Part shown: in pieces, positions 1 to 7,627 of the stretch
Position numbering within the stretch: the first letter of the stretch is position 1
Layout of the letters: each line of letters opens with the position of its first letter
NCBI GenBank assembly: GCA_020352575.1
Contig: CP070681.1
Coordinates: 1,662,298 to 1,677,389, forward strand
Length of the DNA stretch: 15,092 nt
Direction of reading: 5' to 3'
Origin: Acidimicrobiia bacterium
GTDB taxonomy: Bacteria > Actinomycetota > Acidimicrobiia > Spongiisociales > JAENVV01
The notes under the pieces: model-generated
Database searches by the model: none
The model's input: only the letters and a program-made list of their open reading frames with translations
Told to the model about the DNA's origin: nothing
Made by a program: the position numbers and the translations under genes

Positions 1-2
1 GA

Positions 3-1781
3 GAGATCTGCGAGGCCGCCATGGCAGGGCCGGCGTCAGATGTGGAGCAGATGGTGGGCGACTACTACTCGTCGGGCATCGACGAGGACGCGATCGAGGC
101 GGCTGGTGCCGATCCCATTCGGCCACTCCTCGACCGCGTCGCCGCGGTGGTGAACGCCGACGAGTGGAGCGATGTCATCGTCGAACTGCGCCAACAGGGC
201 ATCGGTGCCTTCTTCGGCGGCTATGTCATGCCCGATTTCGAGGACTCCACCCGCTACCTCCTCTTCCTCACCCAGGGAGGGCTCGGGCTCCCCGAGAAGG
301 AGTACTACACCCGCGACGATGAGCGCTCCGTGGCCCTCCGGGAGCAGTACGAGCAGCACGTCGCCGCCCAGTTCGCCAACCTCGGATGGGACGACCCTGC
401 CGCAGCAGCCGCAACCGTCCTGCGCCTCGAGACCCGCCTTGCGGACGCCTCGTACACCGCGGTCGAGCTGAGGGACATCGACCGCACGATGAACCGGCAG
501 ACGATGGACGAGCTCGCAGCGCTCGCCCCGACCCTCGACCTAGTCGGCTTCCTCTCGGCCTTCGACGTCGATGTCCCCTCCATCAACCTCGACAACCCCG
601 GCTTCTTCGGCGAGGTCGATGCGATGCTCACCTCCGAGCCCATCGGGGACCTCCGCACACTGGTCAGCTGGTACGTGGTGCGTGCCACCGCCGGGTCGCT
701 CTCCGATGCGTTCGCCGACGAGTCGTTCGCCTTCTACGGCAAGGCCCTCGGCGGGCAGCAGGAGCAGAAGCCCCGCTGGAAGCGAGTGGTCGGTGCCATG
801 GGCGGCGACATCGGTGAGCAGCTCTCCCAGCTCTTCACGGCCGTCGCGTTCCCCCCCGAGGCCAAGGATCGGTGTGACGGCCTGGTTCGGCACCTCGTCG
901 ATGCCATGGGCGAGTCGATCCGGTCCCTCGACTGGATGGGTGAGGAGACCAAGCAGGAGGCACTCGGCAAGCTCGAGGCCTTCGGGGTCAAGATCGGGTA
1001 CCCCGACGAGTGGCGCGATTACTCGGGGCTCGAGATCGACCGAGGCCCATACGTGCTCAACCGGGCCCGTGCCGCGGGGTTCGAGTGGCGCCGCCAACTC
1101 GCCCGCCTCGACCAGCCGGTCGACACGAGCGAATGGCACATGGCCCCCCACATCGTGAACGCCTACTACTCGCCGCTCGAGAACGAGATCGTGTTCCCGG
1201 CCGGCATCCTGCAGCCCCCCTTCTTCTACGCCGAGGGCGACGACGCCGTGAACTTCGGTGCCATCGGGGCGATCATCGGACACGAGATCACCCACGGCTT
1301 CGACGACAAGGGCAGCCAGTTCGACGCCGAGGGCCATGTCCGCGACTGGTGGACCACCGAGGACCGCGAGGAGTTCGATCGGCGCGCCAAGGTGGTCGAG
1401 GAGCAGTTCGACGGGTACGAGGTCGAAGAGGGCCTCACTGTGAACGGTGCCCTCACGCTGGGCGAGAACATCGCCGACCTCGGTGGGCTCAACATCGCGT
1501 ATCGGGCGTTCAAGAACGCCGTGGCCGACGGCTCCGCGACCGCTGACGAGGTCGACGGCTACACCGCGGACCAGCGGTTCTTCCTCGCATTCGGGAGCAC
1601 CTGGCGCCAGAACGCATCCGACGAATACCTCCGCCTCATCGTCCAGAGCGATGTGCACAGCCCGGCGCGGTTCCGCTGCAACGGACCGCTCGGCAACCTG
1701 CCGATCTTCGCCGACGCCTGGGGGCTCGACGACGCCGTCCCGATGTTGCGGTCCCCGGAGGACCGCGTCGCCATCTGGTAG
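3..1781 (+). CDS. M13 family (neprilysin/PepO-like) zinc metallopeptidase, 5' end cut by window
   Basis: Zinc endopeptidase of the M13 family, which cleaves peptides and small proteins. The frame is open to the left window edge and the protein already matches the family before the first ATG at 21. Family members are usually about 630-700 residues and 586 are seen after that ATG, so the true start lies upstream and roughly the first 50-100 residues are missing. Residues below are numbered from the ATG at 21. The zinc site HEITH is at 421-425, the third ligand Glu482 lies in GENIADLGG, and the substrate-binding NAYY motif is at 380-383. NGPLGNLPIFADAW near the C-terminus matches the family. A signal peptide or membrane anchor cannot be judged because the N-terminus is absent. 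The stop is 5 bases before the next gene, so the two may be co-transcribed. Confidence 0.93.
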   Translation, partial: EICEAAMAGPASDVEQMVGDYYSSGIDEDAIEAAGADPIRPLLDRVAAVVNADEWSDVIVELRQQGIGAFFGGYVMPDFEDSTRYLLFLTQGGLGLPEKEYYTRDDERSVALREQYEQHVAAQFANLGWDDPAAAAATVLRLETRLADASYTAVELRDIDRTMNRQTMDELAALAPTLDLVGFLSAFDVDVPSINLDNPGFFGEVDAMLTSEPIGDLRTLVSWYVVRATAGSLSDAFADESFAFYGKALGGQQEQKPRWKRVVGAMGGDIGEQLSQLFTAVAFPPEAKDRCDGLVRHLVDAMGESIRSLDWMGEETKQEALGKLEAFGVKIGYPDEWRDYSGLEIDRGPYVLNRARAAGFEWRRQLARLDQPVDTSEWHMAPHIVNAYYSPLENEIVFPAGILQPPFFYAEGDDAVNFGAIGAIIGHEITHGFDDKGSQFDAEGHVRDWWTTEDREEFDRRAKVVEEQFDGYEVEEGLTVNGALTLGENIADLGGLNIAYRAFKNAVADGSATADEVDGYTADQRFFLAFGSTWRQNASDEYLRLIVQSDVHSPARFRCNGPLGNLPIFADAWGLDDAVPMLRSPEDRVAIW

Positions 1782-1786
1782 CCCCG

Positions 1787-2173
1787 TTGGAGTTCACCGC
1801 CCTCATGGGGTTCATCCCGGTCACGGACCTCGACGCCGTCGAGGGTTTCTACTCGGACGTGCTCGGGTTCCCGCTGGAACGCCGAGAGCCCGGGGCACTC
1901 GTCTACCGGATGGGTGACCACCTCCTGCGGGTGGTCCCGGTCGAGGGCATCGAGGTCAGCGGCCGCTTCACCCAACTCGGGTGGTTCGTCGACGACATCG
2001 CATCGACCGTTGCGGACCTCGCCTCCAAGGGCGTCGAGTTCCGGCGGTTCGACTTCATCCCCTCCGACGAGGCCGGAATCCACACCTTCCCCGGTGGGGG
2101 AGACCAGGTCGCCTGGTTCGAGGATCCCGCCGGCAACCTCCTCTCGGTGACGAAGGCGGGCCACGGGGCCTGA
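1787..2173 (+). CDS. VOC-fold (glyoxalase/bleomycin-resistance/dioxygenase superfamily) protein
   Basis: A 128-residue single-domain protein of the vicinal oxygen chelate fold. Family features visible are the opening strand FIPVTDLDAVEGFYSDVLGF, the central WFVDDI segment that starts the second beta-alpha-beta-beta-beta half, and a closing AWFEDPAGNLLSV strand with the usual Glu. The His metal ligand often found in the first strand is not there, so a full glyoxalase-I-type metal site is doubtful and the substrate is unknown. The start is uncertain. TTG at 1787 follows the peptidase stop by 5 bases but has no well-placed ribosome-binding site, because the nearest GGAGGA lies about 24 bases upstream. 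ATG at 1805 would still keep the first strand. The position suggests translation with the upstream peptidase. No specific link to the downstream AOR is evident. Confidence 0.85.
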   Translation: MEFTALMGFIPVTDLDAVEGFYSDVLGFPLERREPGALVYRMGDHLLRVVPVEGIEVSGRFTQLGWFVDDIASTVADLASKGVEFRRFDFIPSDEAGIHTFPGGGDQVAWFEDPAGNLLSVTKAGHGA

Positions 2174-2184
2174 ACCGCCGCGGG

Positions 2185-2190
2185 TACCAT
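2185..2190 (+). promoter_or_regulatory. Candidate -10 element for the AOR1/moaD-moeA/moeA unit
   Basis: TACCAT fits the TANNNT -10 consensus used by high-GC actinobacteria. It sits in the only gap (2174-2218) ahead of the AOR1 cluster. Transcription would start near 2197 and leave about 20 bases of leader containing the ribosome-binding site. No convincing -35 is visible. A short motif like this can occur by chance. Confidence 0.28.
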
Positions 2191-2207
2191 CGCTGCAGCC
2201 ACGCCGC

Positions 2208-2213
2208 AGGAGA
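2208..2213 (+). promoter_or_regulatory. Ribosome-binding site deciding the GTG start of AOR1
   Basis: AGGAGA lies 5 bases before GTG 2219. It supports this GTG as the true start, which also matches the AOR family N-terminus (GFAGKILHVDLT). Confidence 0.75.
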
Positions 2214-2218
2214 CCGCA

Positions 2219-4183
2219 GTGCCGCTCGGATTCGCCGGGAAGATCCTCCACGTCGACCTCACCGCAGGGACGCTCACCGTCGAGGAGCCGTCCGACGACT
2301 TCTACCGCCTCTATGGCGGTGGCTCCGCCATGGGCCTCCACTACCTCCTGCACGGCACGCCCGCCGGCGCCGATCCACTGGGCCCCGAGAACACCCTTGC
2401 CTTCATGCTCGGCGGGATCACCGGGGCACCAATCTCCGGCCAGAGCAGGGCAACGGTCGTCGCCAAGTCTCCCCTCACCGGTGGCGTCGGTGACTCCCAG
2501 GCGGGCGGCTTCTGGCCGGCCGAACTCAAGTTCGCCGGGTTCGACGGCATCGTCGTGACCGGTCAGTCACCCACTCCGGTGTACCTGTGGATCAACAAGG
2601 GCGAGGCCGAGCTGCGGCCCGCCGACCACCTCTGGGGCAAGACGACCCGGGAAGTGGACAGGATCCTCAAGGACGAGCTCGAGGACCAGCGGATCGAGAT
2701 CGCCCAGGTCGGCCCGGCCGGCGAGAAGCTCGTGAAGTTCGCCGCCATCATGAACATGGCCAACCGGGCCCACGGCCGCACCGGCATGGGCGCCGTGATG
2801 GGTTCCAAGAAGCTCAAGGCGATCGTCGTCCGCGGTGGCAAGAAGCGGCTCGAGATGGCCGATCCGGGCCGCCTCCGCGACCTCATGCAGACGTCCCGCG
2901 TGAACACCATCGAGGACCGGTCGATGGCGAGCTTCGGGAAGCTGGGCACGATCGGCGTGGTGAACGCCCAGAACGCCGGCGGGGGGCTCCCCACACGCAA
3001 CTGGCAGAGCGGCTACTTCGGTGACGACGAGGCCGAGGCGATCTCCGGCGAGACGCTCTACGAGGAGTGGCTGCGGGGAGCCGACGAAGGCACGCAGTTC
3101 AAGACCGGCCGGGACACGTGCTACTCGTGCGCGGTGCGCTGCAAACGCGTCGTCGAGGCCGAGTGGCAGGAGAAGGCCCTCGAACCGGACGCAGGCGGTC
3201 CCGAGTACGAGACGGCCGCCACCTTCGGCTCCTACTGCGGGATCAGCGACATGGGGGCGATCGTCCACGCCAACCAGCTCTGCAACGACTTCGGTGTCGA
3301 CACCATCTCGGCGGGGGCAACGATGGCCTTCGCCATCGAGTGCTTCGAAGCGGGCCTCATCACCGAGGAGGACACCGGCGGCATCCGCCTCGCCTGGGGT
3401 GACGCCGAGACCATGACCGCCATGCTTGAGAAGACCCTCTCCAGTGAGGGGTTCGGGGCCGTCCTCGCCGAAGGGTCGGCCGGTGCCGCCGAACGCATCG
3501 GTGGGGGAGCGGAGGACTTCGCGATGGTGGCCCACCGCCAGGAACTCCCTGCCCACATGCCGCAGAAGAAGCCGTCGCTCGGCGTCGTGTACGCAGTGAA
3601 CCCGTTCGGCGCCGACCACCAATCGAGCGAACACGACGGTGCCTACAGCCCCCGCGCACTCGAAAAGATCCCGCACAAGAACGGCAAGCGCATGGCCGAT
3701 GTCGGCCTCACGACTCCCCAGTCCTCAGGGGCGCTCAACCGGGAGAAGGTCGAGTTCGCCCTCGTCAGCCAGTACGCCTACTCGGCGATGGACACCGTGA
3801 ACGTGTGCCAGTTCGTGTTCGGCCTGGCCTGGCAGCTCATGGGGATGGAGGAACTCGCCGAGATCCACACCTCGGTCACCGGGGACGACATGGGCGTCGA
3901 CGACCTCCTCACCCTCGGCGCCCGCCGGCTCAACCTGTTGCGGGCCTTCAACGCTCGCGAAGGGATCACCCGGGAGCAGGACACGCTCCCCAAGCGCCTC
4001 TTCGACGAGCCGCTCGAGGGTGGCCGCACCGACGGGGTCGTGTATGACCGGGACGCCTTCGAGATCGCCCTCGACACGTACTACGAGATGGCTGGGTGGG
4101 ACCCTGCCACCGGCAACCCAACCCGTGAGACCCTCGAGGGACTCGACCTCGGGTGGGTCGCCGACGAACTGCGGCTCGCCTGA
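2219..4183 (+). CDS. aor: Aldehyde:ferredoxin oxidoreductase (AOR family, tungsten/molybdenum-pterin enzyme)
   Basis: Oxidises aldehydes to carboxylic acids, or runs in reverse, at a W- or Mo-bis-pyranopterin centre and passes electrons through a 4Fe-4S cluster, normally to ferredoxin. It is 654 residues long, slightly above the usual 600-620. The N-terminal domain (about 1-210) has the GGGSAMGLHYL segment and ends in the cofactor-binding stretch NRAHGRTGMGAVMGSKKLKA. The cluster ligands are Cys301, Cys304 and Cys308 (C-x2-C-x3-C) plus Cys530. Glu331 in GGPEYET and His467 in FGADH are candidate equivalents of the acid/base residues of Pyrococcus furiosus AOR. The C-terminus carries the family's DTLPKRLFDEPL and YYEMAGWDPATGNPT blocks. 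No signal peptide is seen, so it is cytoplasmic. The next gene, a MoaD-MoeA fusion, starts 4 bases after the stop, tying the enzyme to cofactor assembly. Whether it binds W or Mo, and its substrate, cannot be read from sequence. Confidence 0.95.
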   Translation: MPLGFAGKILHVDLTAGTLTVEEPSDDFYRLYGGGSAMGLHYLLHGTPAGADPLGPENTLAFMLGGITGAPISGQSRATVVAKSPLTGGVGDSQAGGFWPAELKFAGFDGIVVTGQSPTPVYLWINKGEAELRPADHLWGKTTREVDRILKDELEDQRIEIAQVGPAGEKLVKFAAIMNMANRAHGRTGMGAVMGSKKLKAIVVRGGKKRLEMADPGRLRDLMQTSRVNTIEDRSMASFGKLGTIGVVNAQNAGGGLPTRNWQSGYFGDDEAEAISGETLYEEWLRGADEGTQFKTGRDTCYSCAVRCKRVVEAEWQEKALEPDAGGPEYETAATFGSYCGISDMGAIVHANQLCNDFGVDTISAGATMAFAIECFEAGLITEEDTGGIRLAWGDAETMTAMLEKTLSSEGFGAVLAEGSAGAAERIGGGAEDFAMVAHRQELPAHMPQKKPSLGVVYAVNPFGADHQSSEHDGAYSPRALEKIPHKNGKRMADVGLTTPQSSGALNREKVEFALVSQYAYSAMDTVNVCQFVFGLAWQLMGMEELAEIHTSVTGDDMGVDDLLTLGARRLNLLRAFNAREGITREQDTLPKRLFDEPLEGGRTDGVVYDRDAFEIALDTYYEMAGWDPATGNPTRETLEGLDLGWVADELRLA

Positions 4184-4187
4184 GGAC

Positions 4188-5687
4188 GTGCCCACCGTCC
4201 GACTCCCGTCGCTCCTCCGCCGTTTCGCCGACGGCGTCGCGGAGGTCGAGGTGGACGCGAGCACCCTCATGGGGGTGATCAACGCCCTCGTGGAGATGCA
4301 CCCAACCCTCGGCCCCCGCCTCCTCGACAGGCGCGGCCGGCTTGCGTCGCACGTCCTCGTCCTCCACCGAGGCGAACTCGTGAAGCCCGAGTACATCGAC
4401 GAGGCGGAGTTCGACCCATCAGAACGGGTAGACCTATTGCTGCCGATCTCCGGCGGCGCCCACGACGTGCGCATGAAGGGGTTCCGTGAACGCGCCTCGG
4501 TCGAGGCGGCGCTCGATGCAGCCCTCCACGGCGTGGTGCCCCTCGCCACCGAGGAGGTCCTGCCGGGACTGGCCGCAGGCAGGGTGCTCGCCGGGGCGGT
4601 CGTGAGCGACGTCGACATCCCCCCGTTCCGGAGGGCAGCCATGGACGGATACGCGGTCCGGGCCGAGGACACGTTCGGTGCCACGGCGTACGACCCCGTC
4701 GAGCTGGCCGTCGTCGGGTCGAGCATGCCCGGTGTGGGGCCAGATGGTCCCATGGGTCCGGGCGAGGCGCTCCGGATCATGACCGGGGCACCGGTCCCCA
4801 CCGAGGCAGATGCCGTCCTCCGAGCCGAGGACGCAACGCTCGTCGGAGACGTGGTCGAGGTACGGGCTGCGGTCGCCTCGGGGCGCCATGTGGGTCGCGT
4901 CGGAGAAGACGTCGACCGCGGCGACACGGTGCTCGAAGCCGGACGACGAGTGCGGGCCCAGGATGCGGCACTCCTCGCCTCGATCGGAGTCCCGGGTGTC
5001 GAGGTCCACCGTCGGCCACGAGTGCGGATCGTTGTCTCCGGTGACGAACTCCGGGCGCCCGGCGATCGGCCGGGTGGCTTCCAGATCGTCGACTCGAACT
5101 CTGTCATGCTCACCGCACTCGTCGCGCGCGACGGTGGCCTCGTCGAGGTCGTCCGGGTCCCCGACGACGAGGCCGCGATGCGCAACGCGCTCCGACCGGA
5201 GGGCGTGGACGTGGTCGTCACGTCGGGGGCAGCGTCCGTCGGCGCCGAGGACCGCGTCCCGCTCCTCGTGGACGAGCTCGGTGAGCTCGTGGTCCACGGG
5301 GTGGCGATGCGTCCGAGCTCACCCACCGGCGTCGGCCGCATCGACGGCGTGCCGGTCCTCATCCTGCCCGGCAACCCCGTGTCGTGCCTGGTGGCCTACG
5401 AGTTCTTCGCCGGTCCGGTGGTCCGTCGCCTCGGCGGCCGCTCGACCGACTGGCCGCATCGGTTCGTACACCTCCCGCTTGGTGAGCGCCTCGTGTCCCA
5501 GGTCGGCCGCGTCGACTACGCCAGGGTGCGCATCGACGATGGTCATGTCTTCCCGATCGCCGTGTCGGGTGCATCCCGGTTGTCTTCGCTCACCGAGGCG
5601 GACGGTTTCGTGATCGTGCCGAAGGCACTCGAAGGCTTCCCGGTCGGGGCGGAGGTCGAGGTCGGCTTGTTCGAGGGCAGCCAGTGA
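4188..5687 (+). CDS. MoaD-MoeA fusion: pterin sulfur-carrier domain joined to molybdopterin molybdotransferase
   Basis: A 499-residue two-domain protein of pterin cofactor assembly. Residues 1-90 resemble MoaD, the ubiquitin-fold sulfur carrier of MPT synthase: they start VPTVRLPSLLRRFADG and end LLLPISGG, with Gly89-Gly90 where free MoaD has its C-terminal Gly-Gly. From about residue 96 (MKGFRERASVEAAL) to the end is a full-length MoeA/gephyrin-E domain with RRAAMDGYAV (Asp153), PTEADAVL, SGDEL, IVDSNS, TSGAASVGAED and LPGNPVS. The motif usually read as KPGKP is RPSSP here (375-379), losing both lysines. The GTG start is 4 bases after the AOR1 stop and has only a cramped GAGGA before it, so translation is probably coupled. 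An internal start (GTG 4467 or ATG 4473) could also yield MoeA alone, but no ribosome-binding site precedes either. The last bases overlap the next start (GTGA). Confidence 0.9.
   Translation: MPTVRLPSLLRRFADGVAEVEVDASTLMGVINALVEMHPTLGPRLLDRRGRLASHVLVLHRGELVKPEYIDEAEFDPSERVDLLLPISGGAHDVRMKGFRERASVEAALDAALHGVVPLATEEVLPGLAAGRVLAGAVVSDVDIPPFRRAAMDGYAVRAEDTFGATAYDPVELAVVGSSMPGVGPDGPMGPGEALRIMTGAPVPTEADAVLRAEDATLVGDVVEVRAAVASGRHVGRVGEDVDRGDTVLEAGRRVRAQDAALLASIGVPGVEVHRRPRVRIVVSGDELRAPGDRPGGFQIVDSNSVMLTALVARDGGLVEVVRVPDDEAAMRNALRPEGVDVVVTSGAASVGAEDRVPLLVDELGELVVHGVAMRPSSPTGVGRIDGVPVLILPGNPVSCLVAYEFFAGPVVRRLGGRSTDWPHRFVHLPLGERLVSQVGRVDYARVRIDDGHVFPIAVSGASRLSSLTEADGFVIVPKALEGFPVGAEVEVGLFEGSQ
5673..5677 (+). 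promoter_or_regulatory. Weak ribosome-binding site for the second MoeA gene
   Basis: GAGGG is 6 bases before GTG 5684 and inside the 3' end of the MoaD-MoeA gene. With the GTGA start/stop overlap it supports translational coupling and the GTG start. Confidence 0.45.
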
Positions 5688-7612
5688 GGCAGGAGCAGTT
5701 CCTCGATGTCATCGACGAGGAGGTCGCCCGGGCCCGATGGGACGCCGCCACGGAGGGGATCACGACGGGAGTCGAACGCGTGCCGCTGGCCGAGGCGCTG
5801 GGCAGGGTGGTTGCCGAGGAGGTGCGGGCCCGCGTCGACGTCCCCGGCTTCGATCGCTCCAACATGGACGGCTTCGCGGTCCGTGCCCAGGACACCTTCG
5901 GTGCCGAGGAGGCAGAGCCGGTGCGGCTCCGGGTGGCCGACATCCACCTCGAGGCCGGGAAATCGCCGCCCGCCGATCTGGAGGTGGATCCGGGCATCGC
6001 GGTCAGGATTGCCACGGGAGGGGTGATACCTCGCGGAGCGGATGCGGTGGTCATGGTCGAGGACACACAGCCCGATGGCGACGGCGTGCTCGTCGGCCGA
6101 GCCGTGGCGCCGGGTGGGAACGTTTCGTTCGCCGGGTCGGACATCGGGAGGGGAGAGGTGATCGCGCGCCCCGGCCGGGAGGTCTGGGCGAGGGAGACCG
6201 GCGTGCTTGCGTCGGTCGGCTGCGCCGACGTGACGGTCGTCCGACGGCCGAGGGTGCTCGTCGTGTCAACCGGGGACGAGATCGTTGCGCCCGGGGGAGA
6301 AGTCGGCGTTGGTGATGTGTACGACTCCAACCAACGGATCCTGCTCGACACCCTTGCGGAACTCGGAGCCGAACCCGTCGCGGGGGGGATCATCCCCGAC
6401 GACGAGGAACGCCTCCGTGCCGCGATCGCCGGAGCCGTCGCCGATGGGGCGATCGACCTCGTCTTGTTGAGCGGTGGGACCTCCAAGGGTGACGGCGACC
6501 TCAACGCCCGGCTCGTCCATGAGTTGGCAGCGGACCTACCGGGTCCCGGAGTGGTCGCCCACGGAGTCGCCCTCAAGCCCGGCAAGCCGCTCCTGTTGTC
6601 GGTCCTCGACGCAACCCCTGTCGTGGTCCTCCCCGGGTTCCCCACGTCGGCCATCTTCACGTTCCACGAGTTCGTCGCCCCGCTCGTCCGGCGACTCGGC
6701 GGGCGGGACCCCGCAGCAGCGGCGATCGTGGAGGCGCGCCTCCCCCTGCGGGTCGACGGTGCGCCCGGTCGAACGACGTATGCCCTCGTCGACCTGGTCC
6801 ATGCCGCCGACGGGATCGCCGCCTACCCGCTTGGCGCCGGGTCCGGCTCCGTGACGGCGTTCGCCCGGGCCGACGGGTTCATCCGGATCCCCTCCGATGT
6901 GGAGTACGTCGAGGAGGGAGAGATGGTCCGCGTGCGGCTCATCGATCCGTCGATCCGCCCCGCTGACCTCGTCGTCATCGGGAGCCATTGCGTGGGCCTC
7001 GACCACCTCCTCGGGCGGCTCGCCTCGGAGGGATTCCGGGTGAAGATGATCCCGGTCGGTTCCCGTGCGGGTCTCGCCGCACTCCGACGGGGGGAGGGGG
7101 ATGTGGCCGGCACCCACCTCCTGGACCCGGCCACGGGCACCTACAACAGGCCGTTCCTCCCCGCCGGGACGACGCTGGTCCCCGGCTACCGGCGTCGGCA
7201 GGGGATTGCGTCGGAGCCCGGCACGCTCGACCTCGACGGGATCGCCGACGCCGAACTGGGTGCCGTGCTCGGTTCCGGGTCCCTACGGATGGTGAATCGG
7301 AACCCGGGAGCGGGGACGCGGGTCCTCATCGACGGGCTCCTCGGGGGTGCCCGTCCGCCCGGCTACCTCCACCAGGCTCGCACCCACCACGGCGTGGCCG
7401 CTGCGGTCGCCCAGGGTCGGGCCGATTGGGGTGTCACCATCGAGACGGTCGCACGCGAAGCCGGGCTCGCATTCCGGTTCGTCGCCGACGAGCACTTCGA
7501 CCTCGCCGTTCGCACCGATCGCATGGCGCTTCCGGCCGTTGCGCGGCTCTTGGAGCTGGTCGGCGACGAGGGCGTGCGCGCCGAACTCGACGCGATGGGG
7601 TTCCCCGAGTAG
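5684..7612 (+). CDS. moeA: Molybdopterin molybdotransferase (MoeA) with C-terminal periplasmic-binding-protein-like domain
   Basis: MoeA inserts molybdate, or probably tungstate in AOR systems, into adenylated molybdopterin. This 642-residue protein has a complete MoeA part (about 1-415) with SNMDGFAV (Asp62), PRGADAVVMVED, STGDEI, VYDSNQ, SGGTSKGDGD from Ser263, an intact KPGKP at 298-302, and LPGFPTS. A second domain (about 425-640) follows, resembling the PBP-like, LysR-substrate/molybdate-binding-like domain known as a fusion partner of MoeA. Its marks are DLVVIGSHCVGLDHLL, GDVAGTHLLDP, NRNPGAGTRVLID and GRADWGVTIE. No signal peptide is present, so the binding domain is cytoplasmic and may sense or deliver oxyanion or cofactor, though its ligand is unproven. 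It is clearly not a recent duplicate of the upstream MoeA, since its motifs differ throughout. It is the last gene of the cluster, and the convergent AOR2 gene ends 15 bases further on. Confidence 0.93.
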   Translation: MRQEQFLDVIDEEVARARWDAATEGITTGVERVPLAEALGRVVAEEVRARVDVPGFDRSNMDGFAVRAQDTFGAEEAEPVRLRVADIHLEAGKSPPADLEVDPGIAVRIATGGVIPRGADAVVMVEDTQPDGDGVLVGRAVAPGGNVSFAGSDIGRGEVIARPGREVWARETGVLASVGCADVTVVRRPRVLVVSTGDEIVAPGGEVGVGDVYDSNQRILLDTLAELGAEPVAGGIIPDDEERLRAAIAGAVADGAIDLVLLSGGTSKGDGDLNARLVHELAADLPGPGVVAHGVALKPGKPLLLSVLDATPVVVLPGFPTSAIFTFHEFVAPLVRRLGGRDPAAAAIVEARLPLRVDGAPGRTTYALVDLVHAADGIAAYPLGAGSGSVTAFARADGFIRIPSDVEYVEEGEMVRVRLIDPSIRPADLVVIGSHCVGLDHLLGRLASEGFRVKMIPVGSRAGLAALRRGEGDVAGTHLLDPATGTYNRPFLPAGTTLVPGYRRRQGIASEPGTLDLDGIADAELGAVLGSGSLRMVNRNPGAGTRVLIDGLLGGARPPGYLHQARTHHGVAAAVAQGRADWGVTIETVAREAGLAFRFVADEHFDLAVRTDRMALPAVARLLELVGDEGVRAELDAMGFPE

Positions 7613-7627
7613 GGCCGGGCCGGACGT

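Noticed and set aside
540..1658. Minus-strand 372-residue open frame opposite the M13 peptidase
   Set aside because: The peptidase frame has the full set of family motifs. The reverse frame has none and has the skewed composition of a shadow.
4020..4187. ATG at 4020 as start of the MoaD-MoeA gene
   Set aside because: It would add 56 residues overlapping AOR1 in another frame, with no similarity to MoaD. GTG 4188 matches the MoaD N-terminus and the operon spacing.
3725..5374. Minus-strand 549-residue open frame opposite AOR1 and MoaD-MoeA
   Set aside because: Low-complexity Ser/Thr/Arg/Pro translation with no motif, lying wholly across two well-supported plus-strand genes.
7613..7627. GGCCGGGCCGG in the convergent gap as a bidirectional terminator
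   Set aside because: It does not form a stem with a usable loop and has no U-tract on either strand.
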